From contig JAGWPW010000045.1 of assembly GCA_028870315.1 (NCBI GenBank), positions 18,249 to 82,248 of the forward strand: 64,000 nucleotides of DNA, written 5' to 3'. Below, piece after piece: positions 35,812 to 44,506 of this stretch; within the stretch, counting starts at the first letter, position 1, and each line of letters opens with the position of its first letter. Source of the DNA: Sphingomonadales bacterium. GTDB lineage: Bacteria; Pseudomonadota; Alphaproteobacteria; Sphingomonadales; Sphingomonadaceae. The notes beneath the pieces were generated by a model, which ran no database searches, was not told the DNA's origin, and saw only the letters and a list, made by a program, of their open reading frames with translations. The position numbers were made by a program, and so were the translations under genes.

Positions 35812-38147
35812 CAGACGTACAGCTCATCGATCGCCTGCTTCGCACTCCGCTTGGCGAGGTGCTGGCCGAGGCGCGCGAGCGGCGCGACGCGCGCGGGCCA
35901 CAACGTCTCACCTGGTCGCGCAAGGTGTTCATTCCGCTGAGCCGGCTTTGCGCCGATGTCTGCCATTACTGCACGTTCGCGACCACGCCCGCGCAGCTTC
36001 CCGCCGCCTATCTCTCGCCCGACGAGGTGCTGGAGATCGCTCGCGCCGGGCAGGCGGCGGGCTGCAAGGAGGCGCTGTTCACCCTCGGCGATGCGCCCGA
36101 GCGGCGCTATGGCGCGGCACGCGAGTGGCTGGCGCGCGCGGGCTTTGCCCGCACCATCGATTATGTGCGCCATTGCGCCGAACTGGTGCTGCGCGAGACC
36201 GGGCTTCTGCCGCACGTCAACGCCGGGCTGATGGACGAGGGCGATTACCGCGCGCTCAAGCCCTTTGCCGCTTCCTGCGGGCTGATGCTCGAATCCGCCT
36301 CGGCGCGGCTGTGCGCGAAGGGCGGGGCGCATTTCGGTTCGCCCGACAAGGAGCCGGCGCTGCGGCTTGGCTCGATCGCGGCGGCCGGGCGCGCGGCGAT
36401 GCCGATGACGAGCGGCATCCTTGTCGGTATCGGCGAGACGGCGAAGGAGCGGATCGAGGCGCTGATCGCGCTGCGCGATCTCCATGCCGAAGGCGGCCAT
36501 CTCCAGGAGGTGATCGTCCAGAATTTCGCCCCCAAGCCGGGGACGAAGATGGCCGCCGCCCCCGAAAGCGCCGAGGCCGATTTCCTGCGCGCGGTGGCCG
36601 CGGCGCGGATCGTGCTGCCCGATGCGGTCTCGGTGCAGGCGCCGCCCAATCTCAACGACGAACGTCTTGCCGAACTGATCGATGCCGGGATCGACGATTG
36701 GGGCGGCATCTCGCCGGTGACGATGGACCATGTCAATCCCGAGGCACCCTGGCCCGAGGTGGCGCGGCTCGCGGCGATCTGCGCGGCAAGGGGCCGGCCG
36801 CTGGTCGAGCGGCTGACCGCCTATCCGCGCTTCGTTCAGGATGACGCCTGGATCGATCCCGCGCTTCGTCCGGCCGTGCTGCGGCTTGCCGACAGCGAAG
36901 GGCTGGCGCGCGAGGGCGACTGGAGCCCGGGGGTGGCAACGCCCGCGCCCGGGCGGGCCGGCGCGGTGCTGGGGGCGAGGCACGAAGGCCCGACCGCGCC
37001 TGCGCTCCATCGCCTGCTCGATCGCGCCGCCGGTGGCGCCGAACTGGCGCAAGACGAGATCGTCGCGCTGTTCGCGACACGCGGCGCGGCGGCGCAGGCG
37101 GTGGTCGTGGCGGCCGATGCGCTGCGCCGCGAGACGATGGGCGATGCCGTCACCTTCGTCGTCAACCGCAACATCAACTACACCAACATCTGCACCCATG
37201 CGTGCAGCTTCTGCGCCTTTTCCAAGACCTCGTCGAAGGCGGGCTTGCGCGACCGGCCCTATGACCTCGATCTTGCCGAAATCGCCGGCCGTGCGCGCGA
37301 GGCGCAGGCGCGCGGCGCGACCGAGGTATGCCTCCAGGGCGGCATCCATCCGCGTTATACCGGCGATACCTATGCCGCGATCCTTGGCGCGGTGAAGGAT
37401 GCCTGCCCCTCGCTTCACGTTCACGCCTTTTCGCCGCTGGAGGTTTCGCAGGGCGCGCGCACGCTCGGGGTTCCGGTCAGCGATTATCTCGCGCGATTGC
37501 GCGATCTCGGGCTCGGCTCGCTTCCCGGCACCGCCGCCGAAATCCTCGATGATGAAATTCGCGCGCGCATCTGCCCCGACAAGCTTTCGACCGCGGAATG
37601 GCTCGCTGTCGTCGGCAGCGCGCATCGCCTCGGCATCGCGACCACCGCGACGATCATGTTCGGCCATTGCGAGACGCCCCGGCACTGGGCGCGGCATCTC
37701 CTCGCGGTGCGGCGCCTGCAGGTCGAGACGGGCGGCTTCACCGAATTCGTGCCGCTGCCGTTCGTCCATATGGAAGCGCCGATGTATCGCCGCGGCGAGG
37801 CGCGCAAGGGGCCGACCTGGCGCGAGACGGTGCTGATGCATGCGGTGGCGCGCATCGTGCTCCATGGCCAGATCGGCTCGATGCAGGCGAGCTGGGTCAA
37901 GCTCGGGCTGGGCGGCGCCGCGACGATGCTCGGCGCCGGGGTCAACGATCTTGGCGGGGTGCTGATGAACGAAAGCATCAGCCGCGCCGCCGGCGCCGCG
38001 CATGGCCAGGACGTCACCGTCGCCGATCTTGCCGGGATCGCCGAAAGCGCCGGCCGCTCGCTGCGCCAGCGCAGCACACTTTACCGCGATCTTGGCGCGG
38101 TGGCCGAACCCGAGGCACGCGAGACCGATTTCGCCCTGCTGGTGTGA
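35808..38147 (+). CDS. fbiC: FbiC, bifunctional Fo synthase (CofG-CofH fusion)
   Basis: A 779-residue double radical-SAM enzyme that makes the deazaflavin Fo from tyrosine and 5-amino-6-ribitylamino-uracil. The first domain (CofG-like, about residues 30-360) has the cluster-binding motif CADVCHYC (C48, C52, C55). The second (CofH-like, about 410-770) has CTHACSFC (C462, C466, C469) with the following AFSKTSSK. Both domains look complete. The fusion order agrees with actinobacterial FbiC. It overlaps cofD by four bases; formate dehydrogenase genes follow after 69 bases. It is the signature gene of F420 synthesis. Confidence 0.96.
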   Translation: MTDVQLIDRLLRTPLGEVLAEARERRDARGPQRLTWSRKVFIPLSRLCADVCHYCTFATTPAQLPAAYLSPDEVLEIARAGQAAGCKEALFTLGDAPERRYGAAREWLARAGFARTIDYVRHCAELVLRETGLLPHVNAGLMDEGDYRALKPFAASCGLMLESASARLCAKGGAHFGSPDKEPALRLGSIAAAGRAAMPMTSGILVGIGETAKERIEALIALRDLHAEGGHLQEVIVQNFAPKPGTKMAAAPESAEADFLRAVAAARIVLPDAVSVQAPPNLNDERLAELIDAGIDDWGGISPVTMDHVNPEAPWPEVARLAAICAARGRPLVERLTAYPRFVQDDAWIDPALRPAVLRLADSEGLAREGDWSPGVATPAPGRAGAVLGARHEGPTAPALHRLLDRAAGGAELAQDEIVALFATRGAAAQAVVVAADALRRETMGDAVTFVVNRNINYTNICTHACSFCAFSKTSSKAGLRDRPYDLDLAEIAGRAREAQARGATEVCLQGGIHPRYTGDTYAAILGAVKDACPSLHVHAFSPLEVSQGARTLGVPVSDYLARLRDLGLGSLPGTAAEILDDEIRARICPDKLSTAEWLAVVGSAHRLGIATTATIMFGHCETPRHWARHLLAVRRLQVETGGFTEFVPLPFVHMEAPMYRRGEARKGPTWRETVLMHAVARIVLHGQIGSMQASWVKLGLGGAATMLGAGVNDLGGVLMNESISRAAGAAHGQDVTVADLAGIAESAGRSLRQRSTLYRDLGAVAEPEARETDFALLV

Positions 38148-38216
38148 ACGCCGGCTGGCGAAAGCGGCATGGTCGGCACGTCTGGCAAATCCCGCCATTC
38201 GCGCTAAACCGCTGCG

Positions 38217-38642
38217 ATGGATGACAGCGCGCGCCTGGCCGAAATCATCGCCGCGCATGCGGGCGAGGAAGGCGCGCTGCTGCCGATCCTCCACGATGTC
38301 CGGGCCGCCTTCGGCTGCATCGCGCGCGCGGCGCAGGCGGACATCGCCCAGGCGCTCAATCTGAGCCGCGCCGAGGTGCATGGCGTCATCGGCTTTTATC
38401 ACGACTTTACAGAAACGCCCGATCCGCGCCCGCTCGTCGAGCTGTGCCGTGCCGAAGCCTGCCAGGCACGCGGCGTCGAAGCGCTGGTTGCCGCGGCCGA
38501 GCGTGCGGCGGGAGCCCGCGTGCGCATCGGCAAGGTCTGGTGCCTTGGCCTGTGCAGTGTCGGCCCGAACGCGCGGATCGGCGATGATGTCCATGCGCGG
38601 CTCGACGAGGCGCGGCTCGTCGCGCTGGTGGCGGGCGCATGA
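38217..38642 (+). CDS. fdsG: NAD-dependent formate dehydrogenase gamma subunit FdsG
   Basis: A 141-residue NuoE-like [2Fe-2S] protein. It shows the pattern C(x3-4)C in LCRAEACQARG and the second pair in CLGLCSVGP. The N-terminus (GALLPILHDVRAAFGCI) and VHGVIGFYHDFTETP fit NuoE/FdsG. It relays electrons in the soluble NAD-linked formate dehydrogenase complex with FdsB and FdsA. It lies 69 bases after fbiC on the same strand and overlaps fdsB by four bases. It may share the F420 transcript; no strong promoter motif is seen before it. Confidence 0.92.
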   Translation: MDDSARLAEIIAAHAGEEGALLPILHDVRAAFGCIARAAQADIAQALNLSRAEVHGVIGFYHDFTETPDPRPLVELCRAEACQARGVEALVAAAERAAGARVRIGKVWCLGLCSVGPNARIGDDVHARLDEARLVALVAGA

Positions 38643-40147
38643 CGACGGTGCGGATCAGCGACGATGCGCTCGCGCGGGCCTGCGGCGCCGATGCGCTGGC
38701 GCAGGCGTTTGCCGTGGCCGGCTGCACGGTCGAGCGCGTGTCGAGCTGGGGAATGCACTGGCTCGAACCGCTGGTCGAGGTGGACGGCCTCGGCTTCGGC
38801 CCGGCGACTGCCGCCGATGTCCCCGGCATTCTTGCAGGGCTCAGCGACAAGGCGATCGGGCGGATCGGCGAACACCGCTTCCTCGCCCGCCAGCAGCGGC
38901 TGACCTTTGCCCGCGCCGGGCGCACCCGGCCGCTCAGCCTCGGTGATTACGCCGCCACCCATGGCTGGGAGGGGCTGGCGCGGGCACGGGCGATCGGGCC
39001 GCAGGCGATCATCGCCGAAGTGATCGCCTCGGGGCTGCGCGGGCGGGGCGGGGCGGGGTTTCCCGCCGGGATCAAGCTCAGGACCGTGGCCGAAGCGCAG
39101 GCCCCGCGCAAATTCGTCGTCTGCAACGCCGACGAGGGCGACAGCGGCACCTTTGCCGACCGCATGCTGATGGAAGGCGATCCCTTCGCGCTGATCGAGG
39201 GCATGGCGATTGCCGCGCATGCGGTCGGCGCTGAGGCGGGCTATGTCTATGTCCGCAGCGAATATCCGCATGCGGTGGCGAAGATGCGCGCCGCCTGCAC
39301 ACTGGCCGCGCCGCGGATCGCGCCGCTGCATATTGAGGTGCGCGTCGGCGCGGGCGCCTATGTCTGCGGCGAGGAGACCTCGCTCCTCAATTCGCTCGAA
39401 GGCAAGCGCGGCGAGGTGCGCGCCAAGCCGCCGCTGCCCGCGCTTGCCGGACTGTTCGGCTGCCCGACGGTGGTCAACAATGTGCTGACACTGGCCGCGC
39501 TGCCGCATATCCTCAGCGAAGGCGGCGCCGCGCATTACGCCGGGCTGGGGCATGGACGCTCGCGCGGGACGATGCCGATCCAGCTCGCCGGCAATATCCG
39601 CCATGGCGGATTGTTCGAGGTGCCCTTCGGCATCACGCTCGACGAACTGGTCAACACCATCGGCGGTGGCACCGCCTCGGGGCGGGCGGTGAAGGCGGTG
39701 CAGGTCGGCGGGCCGCTCGGCGCCTATATCCCGCCCTCGCGTTTCGACCTGCCGTTCGATTACGAGGCCTATGCCGCGGCCGACGCGCTGATCGGCCATG
39801 GCGGGGTGGTGGTGTTCGACGAGCGCGTCGATATGGCCCGCATGGCGCGCTTTGCCATGGAATTCTGCGCCGCCGAAAGCTGCGGCAAATGCACTCCCTG
39901 CCGGATCGGCTCGACGCGCGGGGTCGAACTGCTCGATCGCATCGCCACCGGCGCTGCTCCCGATGCGCTGGCGGCGCTGCCGCAGATGCGCAACGCGCCG
40001 CGCGGCCTGCGTGGCCGGGCCGATGATATCGCGCTCCTTGAGGAGCTGTGCGAGACGATGCAGTATGGTTCGCTCTGCGCGCTCGGCGGCTTCACGCCCT
40101 TTCCGGTGCTGAGTGCCTTGCGCCACTGGCCGCAGGACTTTGGTTGA
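38639..40147 (+). CDS. fdsB: NAD-dependent formate dehydrogenase beta subunit FdsB
   Basis: A 502-residue NuoF-like flavoprotein that passes electrons from formate oxidation to NAD. The FMN-binding GRGGAGFPAGIK, the NAD region NADEGDSGTFADR, GEETSLLNSLEGKRG and the [4Fe-4S] motif ESCGKCTPCRIG are all present. About 100 residues precede the FMN site and form the thioredoxin-like part usual in FdsB but absent in NuoF. The stop is followed by a 57-base gap to fdsA that holds a small hairpin. Confidence 0.94.
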   Translation: MTTVRISDDALARACGADALAQAFAVAGCTVERVSSWGMHWLEPLVEVDGLGFGPATAADVPGILAGLSDKAIGRIGEHRFLARQQRLTFARAGRTRPLSLGDYAATHGWEGLARARAIGPQAIIAEVIASGLRGRGGAGFPAGIKLRTVAEAQAPRKFVVCNADEGDSGTFADRMLMEGDPFALIEGMAIAAHAVGAEAGYVYVRSEYPHAVAKMRAACTLAAPRIAPLHIEVRVGAGAYVCGEETSLLNSLEGKRGEVRAKPPLPALAGLFGCPTVVNNVLTLAALPHILSEGGAAHYAGLGHGRSRGTMPIQLAGNIRHGGLFEVPFGITLDELVNTIGGGTASGRAVKAVQVGGPLGAYIPPSRFDLPFDYEAYAAADALIGHGGVVVFDERVDMARMARFAMEFCAAESCGKCTPCRIGSTRGVELLDRIATGAAPDALAALPQMRNAPRGLRGRADDIALLEELCETMQYGSLCALGGFTPFPVLSALRHWPQDFG

Positions 40148-40175
40148 TGCGCGCGGCGTGGTATGATCCGCATTC

Positions 40176-40190
40176 CTCCCCAAAGGGGAG
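40176..40190. promoter_or_regulatory. Hairpin between fdsB and fdsA
   Basis: CTCCCC, AAA, GGGGAG: a perfect six-base-pair stem with a three-base loop, 14 bases before the fdsA start codon. The GGGGAG arm resembles a Shine-Dalgarno but is too far from the ATG for good use. It may tune translation of fdsA or protect transcript ends. Confidence 0.4.
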
Positions 40191-40204
40191 CAGGTTGGAC
40201 CACC

Positions 40205-43066
40205 ATGCTGACTGAACCCCAGCCTTACGCGCCGCAAGCCGATTTCGGCACCCCCGAGGCGGTGTCCGAAACCATGGTCGCGCTCACCATCGACGGGCGG
40301 CGGCTCACCGTGCCCGCCGGGACCAGCGTGATGCGCGCCGCAGCGCTCGCCGGCGGCGCGATCCCCAGGCTGTGCGCCACCGACAGCCTTGCCGCCTTCG
40401 GCTCGTGCCGGCTGTGCCTTGTCGAGATCGACGGGATGAAGGGCACGCCGGCCTCCTGCACCACGCCGGTTGCCGAGGGCATGGCGGTGCGCACCCAAAC
40501 CCCGCGCCTTCAGCGGCTGCGCCGGGGGGTGATGGAACTCACCATCTCCGATCACCCGCTCGACTGCCTGACGTGCAGCGCCAGCAATGATTGCGAATTG
40601 CAGGATGCCGCCGCGCAAGTCGGGCTGCGCGACGTGCGCTATGGCTATGCCGGGGCGAACCATCTCGATGCCGCGGCCGATGCCTCGAACCCCTATTTCG
40701 CCTTCGATCCCGCCAAATGCATCGTCTGTTCGCGCTGCGTGCGCGCCTGCGACGAGGTGCAGGGGACTTTCGCGCTGACCATCGCCGGGCGCGGCTTCGA
40801 CTCGCAGGTCAGCCCGGGGGGCGAGAGCTTTCTTGGCTCCGAATGCGTCTCCTGCGGCGCCTGCGTCGCGGCCTGCCCGACCGCGGCGCTTGAGGAAAAA
40901 TCCATCGCCGCGATCGGCAAGCCCGAGCGGGCGGTGATCACCACCTGCGCCTATTGCGGCGTCGGCTGCGCGTTCCGCGCCGAATTGCGCGGCGAACAGC
41001 TGGTGCGGATGGTGCCGTGGAAGGACGGCAAGGCGAACCATGGGCACAGCTGCGTCAAAGGCCGCTTTGCCTGGGGCTATGCGCATCATCGCGACCGGAT
41101 CACCACGCCGATGATCCGCGAGCGCATCGACCAGCCCTGGCGCGAGGTCGGCTGGGACGAGGCGCTCGGCTTTGCCGCCGCGCGGCTGAAGGAAATCAAG
41201 GCGCGCCATGGCGCGCAGGCGCTGGGCGGCATCACCTCGAGCCGCTGCACCAATGAGGAGACCTTCCTCGTCCAGAAGCTGGTGCGCGCAGGGTTCGGCT
41301 CGAACAATGTCGATACCTGCGCGCGGGTGTGCCATTCGCCCACCGGCTACGGGCTGAAGGCGACCTTCGGCACCTCGGCGGGAACGCAGGATTTCGACAG
41401 CGTGATGGCCGCCGACGTCATTCTGGTGATCGGCGCCAACCCCACCGACGCGCATCCGGTGTTCGCCAGCCGGCTGAAGCAGCGGCTGCGCCAGGGCGCG
41501 AAGCTGATCGTCGTCGATCCGCGGCGGATCGACCTCGTGCGCTCGCCGCATGTCGCAGCCGCGCATCATCTCGCGCTCCAGCCGGGGACCAATGTCGCGG
41601 TCCTGACCGCCATGGCGCATGTCATCGTTACCGAGGGCCTTGTCGACGAGGGGTTCATCGCCGCGCGCTGCGAGCGCGACGAATATCAGGACTGGGCGCG
41701 CTTCGTTTGCGAACCGCGCCACAGCCCCGAGGCGCTGGCCGCGGTGACCCGCGTGCCGGCCGGGGACCTGCGCGCGGCGGCGCGGCTGTTTGCCTCACAA
41801 CGCAATGGCGCGATCTATTACGGCCTTGGCGTCACCGAGCACAGCCAGGGCTCCTCGACGGTGATGGCGATCGCCAATCTCGCCATGGCAACGGGCAACA
41901 TCGGCCGCGCCGGCGTGGGGGTGAACCCGCTGCGCGGCCAGAACAACGTCCAGGGCGCCTGCGATATGGGCAGCTTCCCGCACGAGCTTTCGGGCTATCG
42001 CCATATCTCGGACGGGGCAACGCGGGCGCTGTTCGAAAAGGACTGGGGCGTGGCGCTCGATCCCGATCCGGGTCTGCGCATTCCCGACATGCTCGATGCC
42101 GCGCGCGATGGCAGCTTCCGGGCGCTCTACATCCAGGGCGAGGACATCCTCCAGTCCGATCCCGACACGCATCACGTCGCGGCCGGTCTCGCGGCGATGG
42201 AATGCGTCATCGTCCACGATCTTTTCCTCAACGAAACCGCAAGTTACGCGCATGTCTTCCTGCCCGGCAGCAGCTTCCTCGAAAAGACCGGCACCTTCAC
42301 CAATGCCGAAAGGCGCATCCAGATGGTGCGGCGGGTGATGACCCCGGCGAATGGACTCGAGGATTGGGAAGTGACGCAGGCGCTTGCCCGCGCGCTCGGT
42401 CTCGACTGGCGCTATGACAGCAGCGCCGCGATCATGGACGAGATCGCCCGGCTGACGCCGAGCTTTGCCGGGGTCAGCCACGAACGGCTCGATGCCGAGG
42501 GCTCGCTGCAATGGCCGGTCGATGCCGCGCATCCCGATGGCAGCCCGGTCATGCATGTCGATGGCTTCGTGCCGGGCCCAAATGGCAAGGGCAGGGGCAA
42601 GTTCGTGGTCACCGACTATATCCCGACCGATGAGCGCACCGGCCTGCGCTTTCCGCTGCTGCTGACCACGGGGCGCATCCTCAGCCAATACAATGTCGGC
42701 GCGCAGACCCGCCGCACCGACAATTCGATCTGGCACGAGGAGGATCTGCTCGAAATCCACCCGACCGACGCCGAGAGCCGCGGCCTCGCCGAGGGGGACC
42801 GGGCGCGGCTTGCCAGCCGCACCGGCGAGACGACGCTGCGCGTGCATGTCACCGAACGGGTGGCGCCGGGGGTGGTCTATACCACCTTTCACCACCCGGC
42901 GACGCAGGCCAATGTCGTCACCACCGATTATTCGGACTGGGCGACCAATTGCCCCGAATACAAGGTGACCGCGGTGCAGGTGACGCCGTCGAACGGCCCC
43001 AGCGCATGGCAGGAGGATTATGCCGACCTCACCGCTCGCGCCCGCCGCATCGCGCCTGCCGCCTAG
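40205..43066 (+). CDS. fdsA: NAD-dependent formate dehydrogenase alpha (catalytic) subunit FdsA
   Basis: A 953-residue molybdenum enzyme oxidising formate to CO2. N-terminal NuoG-like part: [2Fe-2S] motif CATDSLAAFGSCRLC, then the cluster with HPLDCLTC, and two ferredoxin-type motifs CIVCSRCVRAC and CVSCGACVAAC. The catalytic part starts near residue 240 with CAYCGVGC. The active-site Cys-His pair is in ARVCHSPT (C376, H377), so it is a cysteine and not a selenocysteine enzyme. The C-terminal molybdopterin-dinucleotide-binding domain reads HPATQANVVTTDYSDW. The ATG at 40205 gives the usual N-terminus. The stop abuts fdsD. Accessory fdhD and molybdenum-cofactor genes are not in the window. Confidence 0.95.
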   Translation: MLTEPQPYAPQADFGTPEAVSETMVALTIDGRRLTVPAGTSVMRAAALAGGAIPRLCATDSLAAFGSCRLCLVEIDGMKGTPASCTTPVAEGMAVRTQTPRLQRLRRGVMELTISDHPLDCLTCSASNDCELQDAAAQVGLRDVRYGYAGANHLDAAADASNPYFAFDPAKCIVCSRCVRACDEVQGTFALTIAGRGFDSQVSPGGESFLGSECVSCGACVAACPTAALEEKSIAAIGKPERAVITTCAYCGVGCAFRAELRGEQLVRMVPWKDGKANHGHSCVKGRFAWGYAHHRDRITTPMIRERIDQPWREVGWDEALGFAAARLKEIKARHGAQALGGITSSRCTNEETFLVQKLVRAGFGSNNVDTCARVCHSPTGYGLKATFGTSAGTQDFDSVMAADVILVIGANPTDAHPVFASRLKQRLRQGAKLIVVDPRRIDLVRSPHVAAAHHLALQPGTNVAVLTAMAHVIVTEGLVDEGFIAARCERDEYQDWARFVCEPRHSPEALAAVTRVPAGDLRAAARLFASQRNGAIYYGLGVTEHSQGSSTVMAIANLAMATGNIGRAGVGVNPLRGQNNVQGACDMGSFPHELSGYRHISDGATRALFEKDWGVALDPDPGLRIPDMLDAARDGSFRALYIQGEDILQSDPDTHHVAAGLAAMECVIVHDLFLNETASYAHVFLPGSSFLEKTGTFTNAERRIQMVRRVMTPANGLEDWEVTQALARALGLDWRYDSSAAIMDEIARLTPSFAGVSHERLDAEGSLQWPVDAAHPDGSPVMHVDGFVPGPNGKGRGKFVVTDYIPTDERTGLRFPLLLTTGRILSQYNVGAQTRRTDNSIWHEEDLLEIHPTDAESRGLAEGDRARLASRTGETTLRVHVTERVAPGVVYTTFHHPATQANVVTTDYSDWATNCPEYKVTAVQVTPSNGPSAWQEDYADLTARARRIAPAA

Positions 43067-43267
43067 ATGGATCGGGCAAGGCTCGTCACCATGGCGAACC
43101 AGATCGCCGCCAATTTCGCGATCGCCGGCGGTGAGGCGGCAGCGCGCGCGACCGCCGAACACATCCGCCAGTTCTGGAACTCGCGGATGATCGCGGCGAT
43201 GGGCGATACCTCGGGGCTCGATCCGATCGCCGCGGCGGCCTTCGCGCAGTTGCGCATCGACGGCTGA
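43067..43267 (+). CDS. fdsD: Formate dehydrogenase delta subunit FdsD
   Basis: A 66-residue protein beginning MDRARLVTMANQIAANF and containing HIRQFWNSRMIAAM, which matches the small delta subunit FdsD that accompanies soluble NAD-formate dehydrogenases and supports their maturation or stability. Its ATG follows the fdsA stop directly with no gap, which favours translational coupling. It closes the rightward operon. Confidence 0.88.
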   Translation: MDRARLVTMANQIAANFAIAGGEAAARATAEHIRQFWNSRMIAAMGDTSGLDPIAAAAFAQLRIDG

Positions 43268-43493
43268 AACGGAGCGGCATTTATACCCGTCGTTCAATAC
43301 GGTGACACGTCCCCCATGCGCGTTGCGGTGGAAAGGATGTTCGAGCGCACTTCGACGAGCTTTTTTTCGGGCTGCGATGCTGTCCCGTAGCGCGAAGCCG
43401 AGTCGTTTCGTCCGGTGCCGTCGTGCACGCCGACTGCGCCGGCACGCGCTTGCTGGTGCGATGCGCTAAACCTCGCCCGAAACCCGGCCCGGC

Positions 43494-44411
43494 TCAGACC
43501 ATCGGACGGTCGGCATGCCCCTCGCCCTCGCCCTCGTCCTGCAGGAAGGCGGTCACATCGGCGATGAACCGCGCGAACTGGTCGTGGTGCAGCCAGTGCC
43601 CGGCTTTTTCATATTCGATCACCCGCGCCTTGCGGAAATGCGCGGCGCGGCCGTCCTTTTCCGGGTTCACCGCCCAGCTGTCGGCGCCATAGAGCAGCAG
43701 CATCGGGCAGGTGATCGCTTGCCACAGCTTCTCGATCTCGCCCTCGGGAAAATCGGCCACCCCCCATACGTTGAGATAATTGTCGAACTTCCAGCTATAG
43801 GTGCCATCCTCGTTGCGACTGACCGCATGCATCGTCAGCGCGCGCGCGCGCGCGTCGGACAGATAGCTGTTCTCCGCCTTCATCCGCGCATAGGCGGCCT
43901 CGATCGTCGGATAGCGGCGCGGCAGCCGGCCGGCGGCGGCGCGCTTGCCGGCGATCCATTCGCGCAGCCGCTCGGCGAAGGGGGTCGCCGCCTGCTTCGC
44001 GGCGATTTCGGGCGACATGCCCAGACCCTCGATATTGACCAGCCGTGCCACCTTTTCGGGATACAGCCCGGTGAAGCGCGTCGCGATATTGCCACCCAGC
44101 GAATGCGCGACGATCGACACCTCGTCATAGCCCAGCGTCTCGACGAGCTGGGCGAAATCATAGAGAAAAGCGAACATCGAATAATCGCCGTCGGGCGACC
44201 AGGCGCTGTCGCCATGGCCGCGCAGATCGGGCGCGATGACATGCCAGTCGCGCCGCAATTCCTCGGCCACCCAGTCCCAGCTGCGGCAATGGTCGCGCCC
44301 GCCATGCTGGAGGATGAGCGGCGGCGCCTCGGGATTGCCCCAATCGACGTAATGCAGCCTCAGGCGCTGCGACATGAAGCTGTGCGAGGTCGGGCCGAAT
44401 GCGATGCTCAT
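43494..44411 (-). CDS. Alpha/beta-fold hydrolase
   Basis: A 305-residue serine hydrolase of the epoxide-hydrolase/dehalogenase-like type. It has the oxyanion region PLILQHGGRDHCRSWD near residue 31, APDLRGHGDSAW near 60, the nucleophile elbow VAHSLGGN (Ser in SxxxG) and KAGHWLHHDQ with the catalytic His near the end. A lid region of about 80 residues lies between. The start is 44411; an internal ATG 36 bases later is possible. It is divergent from trxB and convergent with fdsD. The substrate, an ester or C-C bond, is not known. Confidence 0.85.
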   Translation of the reverse strand: MSIAFGPTSHSFMSQRLRLHYVDWGNPEAPPLILQHGGRDHCRSWDWVAEELRRDWHVIAPDLRGHGDSAWSPDGDYSMFAFLYDFAQLVETLGYDEVSIVAHSLGGNIATRFTGLYPEKVARLVNIEGLGMSPEIAAKQAATPFAERLREWIAGKRAAAGRLPRRYPTIEAAYARMKAENSYLSDARARALTMHAVSRNEDGTYSWKFDNYLNVWGVADFPEGEIEKLWQAITCPMLLLYGADSWAVNPEKDGRAAHFRKARVIEYEKAGHWLHHDQFARFIADVTAFLQDEGEGEGHADRPMV

Positions 44412-44506
44412 GCGCCGCAGATGCGGACCGCCCGGGCGAAGGTCAAGGGCAGGGTCTGGCCATTGCCGTCGCTCGCCCCTATCTGGCCGGCGATGGAGGG
44501 ATTCGC

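Noticed and set aside
38170-38190. GGCACG...GGCA before fdsG considered as a sigma-54 promoter
   Set aside because: The distance between the GG and GC elements is two bases too short for the -24/-12 pattern.
43268-43493. Run of seven T (43361-43367) after fdsD considered as a rho-independent terminator
   Set aside because: Only a four-base TCGA/TCGA stem precedes it, and it does not abut the T run. I see no gene or clear signal in this 226-base gap.
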